From the NCBI GenBank assembly GCA_018873225.1, contig JAEILZ010000002.1, positions 2,852,001 through 2,916,000 on the forward strand: a DNA stretch of 64,000 nucleotides, in the 5' to 3' direction. Positions 12,288-24,473 of the stretch are shown here, one piece after another. The notes under the pieces are model-generated. The model saw only the letters and a program-made list of their open reading frames with translations. It was not told the origin of the DNA and did not search any database. Positions within the stretch are counted from its first letter, which is position 1, and each line of letters starts with the position of its first letter. The DNA comes from [Phialemoniopsis] sp. UDSM-2020 (Eukaryota > Ascomycota > Sordariomycetes > Thyridiales > Thyridiaceae). The translations under genes and the position numbers were made by a program.

Positions 12288-14199
12288 TCAAGTCGCCCTC
12301 CGCCTCACTCTAAGCGTGTGCCACATCGGCGGCGCCATGCTACCGACAAACCACTTGTTGTCAGGCCTCTCAGGAATGGGCTCAATCTCGTAGTCCTTGG
12401 CGATCATAGCAAGCGTGAGCTTGAGCTGGTTCGCCGCGAAGAACCGCCCGGGACTGTATAGTAATGGTTAGCTGATTGTCCAAACAGTATTTTCAACACA
12501 AATTGAGAAACCATACCAAGCATTAGGACCGTGGCTGAAAGCCAGGAACGTGGGGCTAGTCGTGACCAGCGCCTGCGGCTGCTGCTTCCCCTTGACGCCG
12601 CGCCTCCGCCGGCTGCCCTCGTCGCTACTCTCGCCACCGCTCATCGCCGGCGAGCTCTGACCGGAGGCCGACTTGGACGCGGCGGGGACGAAGCGAAAGG
12701 CGTCGTACCGCCCAGCCTCGTCGTAGATCTCTTCGTCGCGGTGCACGCTGTACGCCTGGATGCCGACTTTTGTCCCGCGCGGCAGGTGCGTGCCGTCCGG
12801 CAGCTCCACGCCCGCTGGCGAGACGACCGTCTTCATGATGCCCCGGGCCACGAAGCCGTTGAGGCGCATGCTCTCGCGCAGCGCCGAGTCAACGCGCGTC
12901 ATGCGCGCGAGCGAGGCCTTGCGGCCCCACGCTCCGTCTCCGCAATTCGCTTGGTCGTCGACGACCTGGTCGCGCATGGCGTCGAGCCACTCGGCGCAGT
13001 GCGGGGAGGAGGCGATGTCAAAGATTGTGTTTGTCAGGCTGATGACGGAGGACTGGATCGCCGCGAAGCAGAGGCAGGCCAGCCGGCGGGCGATGACGGT
13101 GTCTGTGAGCTCGAGCGGGTCCCAGTGGGATTGGGCGTGGTCGATAGCCCATTGGATATAGTCGTTCTGCCATGGCTTGTTAGTACTGGTAAGGGCGAGG
13201 ATGTGAGTGGAGGGTGTCTTACTGGCTTCTTGTCGTCGTAGAGCGGCAACTTTTCCTTTTCGTTCAGTGCAGCTAGTCGTTCCCTAATGGAGGGCATGAC
13301 GAACTTGGCTAGAGTCCGATATTGGATATAGTCGTATATCGTGAGGATAGGACCAAAGATACTAGAGTTTGTTCATTAGACGGACCCTTGTGCCCTTGTG
13401 AGTGATTACTTACGGTTTGAGAAAGCCCGGCAGCAAGTTGAGCCCTGCAGCTGAAACAACCACATTTCGATCAAAGGTGCGAGCACTCTTCAGGAACTCC
13501 TTGTTCTGACAGAGTGGCTTGCCTACAAATACCCTCGTAGATAGTCTTGATATCGTGTCGAGCAAAGTCTCATAGATATGCACCTCCTTCCAGTTCTCAG
13601 TATCAGTGCCCCAGTTGTCGATAAGACTCTGCTTGAGCTCATCCAAGATGTCATCAGCAAAGGTATCCAACCTGTGGGTCAGCTCCCGCTGTATGACCTG
13701 CGGGTGAACCGGCTCCCGCACAATGTTTGGGTGGAGGAAGGTATGGTCAGCCTCGAGGAACTGCCTGTTGACCTCCGTCTGGCTCATGACGGTGTCGGGC
13801 TGCTCGACAAGCCATCGAGCCTGCGAGAGCGGCAGAACGACCTCCGGACCGGTGAGTATGTGCGGTAGCACATAAGCCTGGCCCTTTTTGGAGTACTATA
13901 CAAAAGTCAGCTTGGATCTATACTTTGGCAAGGTATCATATAGTCAAGGTGTTTCCTACTTGTGTATAGCCCTCGTCGAGCAGCTTCTGCAGACCAAAGA
14001 TGCTGATCAGGTTGGCACGAGCTCGTGAGAGGTAGCCACTGTTCGGGCCCACGCCGGCCCACGGCAGGTTAGCCGGAATGCGTGCATCGGAGCAGAGCCG
14101 GCGCACGAGGTTCGCGACCACGATGAGCGGGATGAGCACGGCGGCGATCACCAAAGAGCCGCATAATAGCGTTAGAGTATGGTATACTAGGAAAGCCAT
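12288..14199 (-). CDS. Cytochrome P450 monooxygenase (complete)
   Basis: Five exons: 13960-14199, 13414-13895, 13223-13361, 12517-13166, 12288-12453; 558 residues. Introns of 64, 52, 56 and 63 bp. Residues about 10-32 form the membrane anchor. Landmarks in order: RVFVGKPLCQNKEFL, I-helix FAAIQSS in place of AGxxT, the ExxR motif in ALRESMR, the GRYDAFRFV region, and the heme loop FSHGPNACPGRFFA whose cysteine codon is split by the last intron. A charged, Ser/Arg-rich insertion of about 30 residues sits just before the heme loop. It is of the same general type as the P450 at the left edge (ent-kaurene oxidase-like fungal P450s, usually in secondary metabolism). Substrate unknown; no backbone synthase is visible nearby. 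Confidence 0.93.
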
Positions 14200-17100
14200 G
14201 GCCGGCCAGGTTCTGTGCTATCACCGTACAGGAAAGACTAGACAAGTCGACTCCACAAAGAGACCAAACATGTTCCGACAAAGCTCGAGACTGTGAGTCC
14301 ACAATGGAGTTCCCGAGGGTTCTTTATGAGGGACCGCTTTGCTTCAATGGTTGCTTGACGTGCCCGGCTCCATCCAAAGCGGGTGTCACGGCTCAAGTTG
14401 CCGAGTCAGTTCTGGACGGCGCAAAAGGTTTGTTGTCTCAACTCGGGACGGGGAGCAGCCGAGAGATGGTTAGCACCACCTGAATATTGATTGAACTTCG
14501 AAGCCTCGAAAAGAGCCCAAAGCCAAGAAATGAGAGATGACGGCGAGCATTACAAAGAGTAAAACGCCTACAAACCGCCTCAGGAACGATGTGAGTGGAG
14601 CCCGAGGGCTTGGGAGTGTGTTGGGGCCGCACTCTAGGGGAGATTTGGCAAGGTATGACGAGTATCAAGACACTAGGAACTAGGCCCTCACATGCAGTTA
14701 CGGGGTCGGGCAAGGTCTTTTGGCAAAGGCTTACATTTTTAAAAGACGGGTGGACCAAGTTCAGAACTAGACGAACAGGGGTTCGAAAACTAGGACCTGG
14801 CGTGGGTAGTATCCGGGGCGCCTCAACCGATACTCGAGCAATATCAAAGTCAGACTTTCCCTTTGGCCCCCCTCAAGCTGGAAGACAAGACTATTAACGT
14901 CTCGTGGGCGGATATTTGGTGCCAAACGGGAATGGCTTGCAGTCGCGGGAACCCATGATGCACACCGCGGTCTCCACACGGGCACAACGTGTGTCTTTGG
15001 GGCTGTTTGCGTAGCCGTTGAGGGTTTGGAGTAAAAGACGTTCAGCAGCCCGGACCGCAGGCGGCTAAAGTGGCTAGCTCTGAGTCCGTCTGTACTGTAG
15101 GTCTGCCACGCCGAAGGCTCATTGGTTGGCGGGCTGGAGCGACATTTCCGAAGGAGATGAAGTAGCATTGGCAAGGAATGCAGACAAGGCATGGCGTGGA
15201 GGGGGTGAAAGGCTTCTTTCATTCACGGGAGATACCCGCGGCTGCTATAATGACTGTGGCTGGCCGATACGATGTGTGTGTAAGATGGAGACCTACGCAC
15301 GTAGGCTTGGCAGGCTAGATCTTGGGCGGAGAGCACGTCTCTTCTCCGTAAGGGCTGCATGTCTGCGTATGCAGACGACGAACGCGTCTTATTCCCAGCC
15401 GGTTACACCTGCTTCTTTCCCGACTCTTGTCGGGGGCCTGGTGTCCAGTGGCTCTGATCGACGGTGCTAGAGGGGAAAGGGTTTTCCTCTGCTGGGTCGA
15501 GCAACCCGCACGCTTGGACACTAACCGAGCCGGCGGCTGCCCCCAGAGTTGAAGATTTGGAGTCTCGATGCTGCAGGTGGTTTTGCTTATGGCGCGGTGC
15601 CTGACTGGCCAATCGGGGATCTGAAGCAGCCAAAAGGGGGCTCGCTCGACTGGAGGGGGGGCCATCGATCGGCACGGGCAGTTTTCCCAAGCTTGTGCGC
15701 GATCGCCAGCTGAAGGGCCAAAGAGGAGTCAGAGAGGGTCAATGAGGGTCGAAGAAAGCCAAAGAGGGTGTTGGGTCACAGGCCGCGAACAGGGTGTGCC
15801 GCCCTGCTGGGACAGGCGTCAAATCACCTGCAGGACCGAGCATTGAATTTGACAGGGGGTCTCATCAAAGATCGCAATTTGTACTGGCTGGACAGCAACA
15901 CACAGAGGACCACTCACACACCATCCACACTGCATTGCTGCAAGGGGAGACGGTGATGATGCTGATGATGCTGCTATGCCCTGGGGCTGATTGCGATTGC
16001 CTTGTGATTCAATGTTATGATGACTCGCGCGATACGAGGATGCCTCTGGTCATCGAGATGTCCAGTCTAGTTCTCCATCCTCCGTCAGCCCAGAGCCCCG
16101 GCAGCAACCTCATCCGTGCTCCGTCTCTCACATGGACAGGATGGATGGATCTCGTAGCTATTTTTCTTGTTTTTGGTGCCTAATGTGACGTACCCTACCT
16201 CTTGCCCAGCGCCCTCCAGCACTCTAAATTGCGACTGTTGAATGCACTTGAGCCCTTGAACAGCACTAAATCACGGTTAGTTTCTGAGCGAGCGCCCCAA
16301 ATCTCGCGAACAGAGCCTGCGCCGGGGCGCCACTAGCACGCCGACCGGGTCCCTCTGCCGCCTTCAGCTCTCGAGTCCTGGTCCCTGTCTTGCCCTGCTT
16401 CTTGCCTCTTGTCAATCATGAACTTTGTGTCCTGGCGTGCATGGTGGGTAGCATCCTCGCTTGATGGTTGCTTTTTCCTTGCTTGGATCTCTTTTTCTCG
16501 CTTCCCTTCAACAATAAACCATTGTTGTCACCCCCAACTAACCTGCTCCGAGACAAAATCTCCGAGCCTATCTATCTTTGGTGTCTAGAGACAAGATGGA
16601 CAATGGAGCGGGAGGGAAAAAGCAATCTTCAGGCCTTTGTTGTTCACTCCCTTGCTCGTGTCATTGGAGGCGGGTTTTGGAATTCGCAAGCCTGGGCTGG
16701 GCGTACAGCCGGTGTCTTGCATGTGCAGGCCAGCAGCCCGGGGCGCCACCAGAATGGTCCTGACAGCTGCTGCCGTGTAACCCTGCAAGAGATCGCCCGT
16801 GTCTGCCGGATCTGACAGTTCGGCGACCGGTTCGAGAGGGCGCTTGTGAACTATCACAATCTCACAGGTCTTTTGGGGGTTCACCTGATGGCTTGGCCTT
16901 CCTCTTCAGACCGAATCTCATCTCGCTCTCGTGATGGGCACGCCTGAAGCAGCGCCACGTCTAATAAGCGCCAAGCCCAGGATATCATATTTCGTAGTCC
17001 GTGCGGACGCCTTACATCACAACGATACCTCCTCACCCGTTCGTGATCCAGACCGTGGCCCATCTCAGCCTCCCATTACATCCACTCGCCAAGCTCCGGA

Positions 17101-17725
17101 GGCAGAAAGACTAAACGCAACCGGTGGCCCGTAGCCGTTGTCCTTTTCCTCACACCAACTCGGCCCCGATTGCTCAGATCTCAGAAAGCCTAACCCCCTC
17201 ATTCCTCATGGCCCCTGTCGACCTGAAAACTCACAAGACTAGGCTTGATGTGTATTGATTCACTCGCCGGACAGCGAACGGGCATGCAGGACCAAGTTGT
17301 TTGCCTAGACCACCATCTTCAAGTAGTATTAGTCCTTCCGCGGGTGCCCGGCCGCGATGCCAGTGCGCTGTGTTAGTCTCTCCATCTCGGCTCGTCTTGC
17401 TAGTTTCCCCCGGTCGTTTCCCAAGTCTCCACAACGAGTGGGCAACAACGGGCAGCCCTCTTGCGATCGTGAGAACTTTGAACGACGACAAGACAGACCA
17501 ATACATCGCCGGGCAGCAGTAGCCCCCAGTCCTCCATAAGAGCGGCCGTTTGACCATCGCCCCTGGTTGCACCCTCGAACTTCTCACCATCTACCATCTC
17601 CTCCACACCCGGATCTTATTAGAGACCACTTACATCGGTCGATCATCTTACCCTACTTGTGAATTCCCTGTCACACGCTCTCCCCCAAAGAACCCAGAGC
17701 TCCTCTTCCTTCCCCATCCACCACA
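14200..17725. other. 3.5 kb interval without a supported gene, upstream of hydrophobin
   Basis: P450 2 and the hydrophobin diverge from this interval. Many frames of 60-150 codons occur on both strands, but none has a domain, a signal peptide or a clean splice pattern. A GAGGGT(C/G) motif recurs at 10-bp steps at 15734, 15744 and 15764. From about 16200 the sequence becomes pyrimidine-rich, as fungal promoters and leaders are. A non-coding transcript or an unrecognised orphan gene is possible. Confidence 0.45.
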
Positions 17726-18272
17726 ATGGCAAAGCTCTTCACCTTCCTCCTCACCCTCCTCGCCACGGCCGTCTCTCTGGCCTTCGCCGCCGCCGCCGCG
17801 GCGCCGGACACCCCTCGGGGCTTGGGCATCCCCCTCGTCGACACGATCCTCGACCCGGTCCTCGACCTCGGCGCCCTGCCGCCGCCCAAGCTGCTCCAGA
17901 CGGCCAATCCGTCGCGCGAGTGCAAGCGCGTCAACGGCGGGCAGCTGCAGTGCTGCCGCGCCACCGTCGCGGGCGACATCCAGCTCGTCGTCTGGCTCGC
18001 CCAGCTCTACGGCTACAAGCTCAACCCCAACGACATCAACGGCGTCAACTGTGAGTACCGCTCGTGCAGACCAGAAAAGGAGAACGATGATTGCTAATGG
18101 GTTTACTTGCAATAGGCGACGACAACCTGGATGCTTGCCCCGGTGTCAAGGTCTGCTGCCAGGTCACTGCTCTTGTAAGTTATGCCAACCCTATTGCCAG
18201 ACCTTTTGCTCCGGCGTGCTGACCTTTCTGCTGCAGTCTCCTCTCCTGTCCCTTTGGTGCCAGGACCCATAG
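17726..18272 (+). CDS. Hydrophobin, class I-like
   Basis: Three exons: 17726-18050, 18116-18174, 18237-18272; 139 residues. A signal peptide (MAKLFTFLLTLLATAVSLAF, then an Ala run) precedes the eight conserved cysteines in the order C-CC-C-C-CC-C. Spacings are 9, 31, 6, 5 and 12. The 31-residue second loop is class I-like, while the first spacing (9) is class II-like and the fourth-to-fifth gap (6) is short for class I. Hydrophobins coat hyphae and spores by self-assembling at air-water interfaces. The last exon has only 12 codons including the stop but carries the eighth cysteine, which supports the splice. The gene follows a 3.5 kb gene-free interval. Confidence 0.9.
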
Positions 18273-18627
18273 GTTCTAAATTCGGTATCACTGTTTCTCA
18301 CTGCTGAGATCAAAATCGAAATGTATGATGGGGAGTCATGCTGACCCGAAAGTTGCGTCGTGGACGCCGGAGGATCTCTGATAGCGTAACGTTTCTGTAC
18401 TTGGACAATTCCTAATGTGACATTGAGCTGTAAAGCACCGCAAATCAACGCCTCTACCGCCTCTTGCTGTGCCTCTACCATGCTTTGCTTATAATACATT
18501 TTGCTTTATTCCTGGGGAACCTTCGTGCCTAGACCCCAGGATTATACATCGGCGCAGTGGCCGTTTTACAGGATTGCAAAAATGCAACCTGCTTGGAGTT
18601 TGTCTACTTGTATAATACAGTGTGATT
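18273..18627. other. Intergenic, hydrophobin and COQ1 3' ends
   Basis: Convergent 3' flanks. No gene recognised. Confidence 0.5.
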
Positions 18628-20046
18628 TTACTTCCGCCTCTGGATCGTCTTGACTGCCATCTCGATCAGTCCGTCTTTCGCATCGCTGTCGGGAAAGGCG
18701 CTGATAGCCGCAATGGCTTGCTCGGAGTAGTCCTGTGCTAGTGCGCGTGTCTGCTCGATGCCGTCGCTTTGAAGGACCAGGTCTCGGGCCTGAGTATAAT
18801 AGGGTTAGTAAATCTCTTCATCTTCGTAGTAGCAAGTAGCCAGACATACCCTTTGCACATCGCCCTCCCTCTCAAACTTCCTCCCAACAAGCGCACCGAG
18901 CTCGGGGTTGTTCTTCCACGCGAACAGCAACGGGGCAGTCGCCAGGCCAAGCTCGAGATCCGCACCGACGGGCTTGCCCATCTCCTTCTCGGTCCGCGTG
19001 TAGTCGAGCATGTCATCGACGAGCTGGAAGGCGAGACCCAAGTTCTTGCCGTAGGCATAGGCAGCCTCCACGGTGGCCGCGTCCGTATTTCCGAGAAGGG
19101 CGGCAGCTCTACAGCTCTTGCTGATGAGTGATGCCGTCTTGAGGTATGTCTTTTGCAGGTAGTAGGTGAGGGTCTCTTCCGACCATACCGGGTTCGACTC
19201 GTCGCGCTCCGTGTTCTTCAGCTGCATGAACTCTCCTTCCACAAGGTTGGCAATGACGGTGGCAAGGAGCTCGACGACCTCGGCGTTTCTCAGCCTGGCA
19301 AGCGCAACGGAGGCGCGACCGAGGAGGAAGTCGCCGGCGAGAACGGCCATCTTGTTGCCGAACTCAAGGTTGGCGGAGGGCGAGCCACGGCGCGAAACGG
19401 AGTGGTCGATGACATCGTCGTGGAGGAGTGAGGCAGTGTGAATGAGCTCGGTGATCTCGGCCAGGCGCCTTTGCGAAGGGAGGATGTCGAGGTCAACTGT
19501 CGTGTCCGGCTCAGGATGGGGTACAAAGCCGGTGATGTTGTTTGAAGGATTGACGTCGGAGAGGACGTTGAGAGGGGAGATCGAGGTGTCGATGCCTGTT
19601 GAGCTCTGGGGCGGCAAGTGGCTTGGTGCCTTGGGGCACAGGTGGGTGGCTCTCGACATGAGGAGCACAATCAGTGGCCTGACATGCTTGCCCTCCGCCT
19701 GAGTATAGTATTTCGCAGCTCTGTCGAGCGAGGGGTGGCCCGAGCCAAGCAGCTTCCGGATGTTGCCCGTCAGAAACTTCATCTCCTTGGCCACGATGCG
19801 CAGGGGATCAATGCCGAGGTCCGTCTTCTTCGCCCTCGAGATGGCGTTGTTGACGACATTGCCGGCCACCGAGACCGCGGCGGCCCAGGCGGAGGACCTC
19901 TTGCCAGAGGAGTGATAGAGCGCCCTGGGCTGTCGTATCCTCAGTTGCGGTGATGCAGCCCGTAGGCACTCTGAGCATGCAGGTCGCATCACCGGCCGGG
20001 CGAACCGCGCCCCCCGTAGGGCCGGAGCAGCTGATCGAACCTGCAT
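18628..20046 (-). CDS. COQ1: Mitochondrial polyprenyl (hexaprenyl/solanesyl-type) diphosphate synthase, ubiquinone side chain
   Basis: Exons 18850-20046 and 18628-18789 with a 60 bp intron; 452 residues from the ATG at 20046 (a GTG two codons upstream is in frame but not needed). The Arg/Ala/Ser-rich first 50 residues are a mitochondrial presequence. Trans-isoprenyl synthase motifs: GKHVRPLIVLL, the first Asp-rich motif LLHDDVID, GDFLLGRAS, and the second Asp-rich motif FQLVDDMLDYT. The enzyme extends farnesyl or geranylgeranyl diphosphate with isopentenyl units to make the CoQ tail. A Ser/Pro-rich insert of about 55 residues before the first Asp-rich motif is usual in filamentous fungi. It shares a 487 bp divergent promoter with the Vma12-like gene. 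Confidence 0.96.
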
Positions 20047-20533
20047 GACCACGAAACGGCGGTGCAGGAAGGGCCCAATTGAACAAGGTTTAAGAAGTCC
20101 CTTGGGTCGTCGACATCGGCAGACCAGATGTTGGCAGGACTTGGGTCCGAATTTAAGGTCAATTGACTGATTGATGGGTAATGCGGAGGTTTACGGCGTG
20201 GGCGCGCTGCTGTCCTCCAGGCGGCCGATCCGTGAAACTTTCGTTCTGCTAAGAAATTTCGCAGAGGACGCCAGCCAATAATTGCGCACGCCTTCGATGG
20301 AAAGAGCCAGGAGGGTCAGCAGCCCCACACAAATGGTCCGTGCGCCTGCATTCGTTCATACCCGATAAAGGATAATGAGAGCTATCTACACTGAGCTGTC
20401 ATTATGTTATGCAGGAGGAGCAGCTGACGCAAGACAAGACCAAACAGGCAGACAGCTTTCTCTGCCATCGATCCTCGCACCAAACCATGCACCGACAACA
20501 TCATATGCGAAAAGTATAGAAGGTGTGCTCACG
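20047..20533. promoter_or_regulatory. Divergent promoter region between COQ1 and the Vma12-like gene
   Basis: 487 bp between two start codons on opposite strands, so it must hold both promoters and leaders. I see no specific operator in it. An in-frame extension of the Vma12-like frame reaches upstream to 20375. Confidence 0.6.
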
Positions 20534-21366
20534 ATGGTGCTCCTCACTATGACACCGGCTATCGTCGAGGGTCTACAGCAACTCGAGCTTCCTCCCACCG
20601 AACAGAAGGAGCTTCCGTCGCTCCAAGACCCCGCTGTGGGCAAACCGATATCACACGGTCAGATCATAGATCTAGCAAAGGCGCTTAGAAGAACAGGCCT
20701 GAAAGGCTATGATCTAGAGACATTGCTACTGGGATGTCGGATCTACAACCCGCCGCCTCCGCCCAAGCCGGAGCCTGTGCGTCCATCTATTCTTTTCCAC
20801 AAAAGCATTTTTTGTGACTAATCGCTATGCAGTCAGCTGAGTACAAGGCCCTGATGGCCCGTCTCCGTCGCGAACAAGAAGAACAGGCCTACGAGCGCAT
20901 GATCAATCCTCCTCCTCCGGCCGACACTGCGTCTCAGCGCAGGGCGCAAGCCTTTGCCTCCGTCAACAAGGCACACAAGTCGGATCTGGGCGACGACGAA
21001 GTGACCTACACCGACGTCCACCGACAGCTCATGCTCATCCTCAACTTCATGCTTAGCATCCTCGGGACGGCAGGCACGCTATGGGTAGTGGCTAGATGGT
21101 GGAGCACGCCTGCGCGGCTATTCCTCACTCTGGGCGGAAGCCTGCTGGTCGGCATCGCGGAAATAGCGATATACTCTGGATACGTGTGGCACTTGTCAGA
21201 AGCCAAGAAGAAGGAAACAAAATTCAAGGAAGTCAAAGAGGTGGTTCAGACCTGGGTTGTCGATCAAGATGCCAAAAAAGAAAAGGATGCGACGTCTATA
21301 AAAGCATGGTCCAATGACAGCAAAGAAGGTACAAATGCGGAATTAAGGAAGAGGAGGAAGATCTAG
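20534..21366 (+). CDS. VMA12: V-ATPase assembly factor, Vma12-like (ER membrane)
   Basis: Exons 20534-20776 and 20833-21366 with a 56 bp intron; 258 residues. The start is the first ATG giving a sensible N-terminus (MVLLTMTP); MTPAIVE six codons later is an alternative. The N-terminal cytosolic part ends in a Pro-rich IYNPPPPPKPEP, followed by the family segment SAEYKALMARLRREQEEQAYERM. Two adjacent membrane helices lie at about residues 140-190 (MLILNFMLSILGTAGTLWVV and LTLGGSLLVGIAEIAIY). The tail is Lys/Glu-rich and ends RKRRKI, fitting ER retention. Vma12 works with Vma21/Vma22 to assemble the Vo sector in the ER. Identification rests on this layout, not on a search. Confidence 0.8.
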
Positions 21367-21843
21367 CATAAGCCGCCATCAGCTTGCCTTTCTGGACTCT
21401 GGAGCAAATGTCACTCGATTTCACCAATGCAACACGCTTGACAGGTAATGGGATTTTTGTGAGAACCTCAATACAAGTCACCCGAGGTCGCTTGAGAGCT
21501 TGAGAGATCCGTATATGGAGCAATCGCTAACACGAATGGAAATTCGAAACAGAAGCACTCTATTCACTCGGCCAATGACTTCACTCAGCATGCTTGCATG
21601 TGTCGGTGGATTTTGGGGTTGGCCAGAGTGATGCACGTTGGCGGGTCGCATTTACCACTGGCTTACAGGGGCTTAAAGTTTGGGGTTCGCCGCGACGCGT
21701 CTCCCGGCGCGTCTGATTTTATGGGCGGGGCCTGACCACTCACACTCAAAACGATCCCCTTCTCGAACCTCACCACCATGTAATTCAGCCACCAAAACAC
21801 TCCATCACCTGTATTTCTTGGTTCCTTGCCTACAATTCATGCG
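21367..21843. other. Intergenic, Vma12-like to zinc-finger gene
   Basis: 3' flank of one gene and promoter of the next. Nothing else recognised. Confidence 0.5.
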
Positions 21844-22815
21844 ATGTTCAGGAGCGAAATTGGATTACCGGTCGTGTCCAGCTTTGGGAGGCTCATGAAG
21901 CCGGCAGTGCAGCTCTCAATGGCGAAATCCATTGACGCGCCCAGGTACGTACTTTTTCGCAAACTCACTGCCATGCTGCAAAGCTAATCTAAATTTCTTT
22001 ATAGCATGCCTGGCCTTTCTACGAGTCCCAAAGCAACACAAATGGACAGTTCCACAGAGATTCGGATCAAGCGACCGCTGGTTACGTACGGAAAGAGAAA
22101 GGCATTGAGCCGAGGCCCCGAATCGGAAGCAAACACGGATCATAAACGCCGCAAAACAGAAGAGAACACGAAAGAGAATGACGTCGAAGTCGCGGCAGCA
22201 ATCTTGAAGCCAGTGCTGCCTCCTCCACCCAGTCCGAAGCGGAGCGGCATCATGAGATACTTCAAGCCTGCGGCATCGACCAGTCCGAAGAGCGACGCGT
22301 CAAATACCGCGCGACCAGTTGAGGCGGAGCCCGAAACTCCTTCTTTCCCACTACTAATTCCACAACGACGAGAAAAGAGAAGGTTGACAACGCGGCCGGT
22401 GCACAAGGAGAACATCAGACCCCAGGCACCAGCGGAGGTTCACTCGGACCAGGTCGAACTGGACGCAGAGAAGATCGATGACAGTATCGATGACGACGAG
22501 CCACTTACTTTGCCTGTGATATATGTTCGGACGGACGACATGGTTCTGACAGAGCGCGACGGCAACTCGCTCAACTCGCGCAGTCCAGAGCGAATCGGGA
22601 GCAGCTCGCCGCCCTTCGCCAAGCTGCCAAAGCCGAAAGCAGTCAAACGATCGTCCATACAAACAACCCTCAGCCTCTCGAGCAAGGCTGGGTTCACGGA
22701 GTGTAGGGAGTGTGGCCTTTTGTACAACCCGGTACATGCGGAGGATGTAAAATACCATGCGAAGCAGCACGCCGCGCTGCGCCGCAAGAGCATGAAGAGT
22801 GTTGGTTCTGTTTAG
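21844..22815 (+). CDS. ECO-type C2H2 zinc-finger protein without acetyltransferase domain
   Basis: Exons 21844-21944 and 22005-22815, 60 bp intron, 303 residues; the first ATG of exon 2 is a shorter alternative. The chain is basic and disordered (GKRKAL, KRRK), has a PIP-box-like SGIMRYFKP at about residue 110, and ends with SSIQTTLSL followed by a finger CxxC...HxxxH (CRECGLLYNP...DVKYHAKQH). That combination of QTTL-like motif plus finger is the N-terminal module of Eco1/ESCO cohesin acetyltransferases. Here the protein stops right after the finger, so the GNAT catalytic half is absent. PCNA binding or a replication/cohesion role is inference. Confidence 0.75.
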
Positions 22816-23108
22816 GCGTGGCGCATGTTGTTTATCGGCGTTTTTGGGTCAGCGATCACGAGTCCGACGAGATACCCTTGCTTTTGTTAGAAGTCAAGAT
22901 TGGGTGGTAGGCATATTGTTAGATCAATTTTAGGGGCGTGTTCGGGCATCTTAACACAATACAATTCCGTATCAAAATCGCTATCCTGTCCATTTTTCTT
23001 CCAGATGCTATCCATCTATACCCGCCATAAAGGCTTGCCTTTGCAAGCTGCCTAAAGGTACAATTCGCTCATATCAAGGCATTTGTTTTCCATATAGAAT
23101 CCTCCTCT

Positions 23109-24473
23109 CTACAGCTTCGAGCTCTCATCGGGGTTCTTGACCTCGACCAGCAGCTTGCCTAGGTGGATATCAGCGATTGCGACGAATACACGAGAATGTC
23201 TGGTTGACTTACCTGTGTTGATACCATTGTACAGGCCTTGCAGTGACTCCTCGGCTACGCGAACACCGCCCTTGATGATGGTTTCTTGCCTCTTGAGCTT
23301 GCCCTCGGTGAGCCATTGCGCCAGCTGCTTCTGGGCAGAAGCGTTCTCCTTCATGTAGTCGAGGACGATGAATCCTTGCATCCTGGAGCGACACAGTCAG
23401 AGACACATCCCCGAAATACTACCAACAGTTGCTACTTACTTGATCCTCATGGTGACAATTTTGAGGTAGTTCTTGAAAGGGGAGCTAATTAGCTTTTGTT
23501 AAACTCGATGTTGGAGACAAGACCGAGCTCACCTTGGGTCCCCGGATTTCCTTGGTGTTGTACTGGCTGATGCCACCGCACATGACGAAACGGGAGTGCT
23601 CCTTGGCCTGGGCCAGAGCCAGGTCGAGAATCTCACCACCGACTACGAGTATCGTGTCAATTACGCACATCTCAGCAACTCGCAAGAGTCAGAGATTGAC
23701 TTACCATTGTCCCAGTACACATCGATATACTTGTCCGTCGCCTTGTAAAACTTGTCCTTGAAGTCCGGGTCCTTGTAGTTGAGCGCCACGTCGTAGCCGA
23801 GCTCCTCCGTCAGCCACCGGCACTTGTCCTTGGTGCCCGCGATGCCAATCAGCTTGCCCACGCCCATGATCTTGGCGATCTGGCCGACGATCGAGCCCGT
23901 CGCGCCTGCGGCGCCGCTGACGACCATCGTGTCCCCCTGCTTGAGCTCGGCGATCTTGGTCATGCCGTAGTACGCCGTCAGGCCCGTGGCGCCGAGCAGG
24001 CCGCAGATGTCGGTGACGCGCGCGCTCGGCGGCAGCTGCACGCGCTCGCACCAGGCCTCGCCGACGATGGCGACCTCGGTCCAGCCCGGGTAGGCGTGCA
24101 CGAGGTCTCCCGCCTTGGCCTTCGCCGACTTGGAGGCCAGGACGCGGCAGGCGGCGGGGCCGCGCATGGTCTCGCCGATCTTGACGGGGGGCAGGTAGGA
24201 TCGGGCCTCTGCGAGGGGTCGTCAGTGACTTGAACGAGATTGCCCCCTACCCGGGCCGCTGAGATCTTGGGGGCAGAAGGGTGCCGACGTACCCTTGAGG
24301 TAACTCCTCATGGTGGGATCGAGACTGAGGTAGAGGGTCTCGACGAGGAGCTGGCCCTCCTTGAGGTCGGCCTCTGTCGGCGCGGGGCCGGTCTTGGTGG
24401 CAAAGGTCTTGCCGGGGATGATATCGCCCTCTGGCCTCTCGGCGAGGACGATGGAGGTGTTCTGGCGAGACAT
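23109..24473 (-). CDS. NADPH-dependent alkenal/one oxidoreductase-like (MDR superfamily)
   Basis: Six exons: 24293-24473, 23705-24208, 23533-23642, 23440-23471, 23213-23382, 23109-23158; 348 residues, normal for the zinc-free leukotriene B4 dehydrogenase/2-alkenal reductase branch of the medium-chain dehydrogenase/reductases. Seen: LSLDPTMRSYLKG at about residue 50, the GLLGATGLTAYYGM segment, the nucleotide-binding VSGAAGATGSIVGQIAK, and near the end the NYLKIV...MQGFIVLDYM block typical of this branch. No zinc-ligand cysteines are present. Such enzymes reduce alpha,beta-unsaturated aldehydes and ketones with NADPH. The acceptor before exon 23440-23471 ends CAAG and is weaker than the rest. 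A TATG repeat sits just upstream of the ATG. Confidence 0.92.

Noticed and set aside
12037..12291. 84-codon minus-strand frame with a hydrophobic stretch
   Set aside because: Overlaps the 3' end of the second P450 in another frame and has no other support.
17648..18112. 154-codon minus-strand frame over the hydrophobin
   Set aside because: Antisense shadow of the GC-rich hydrophobin exon.
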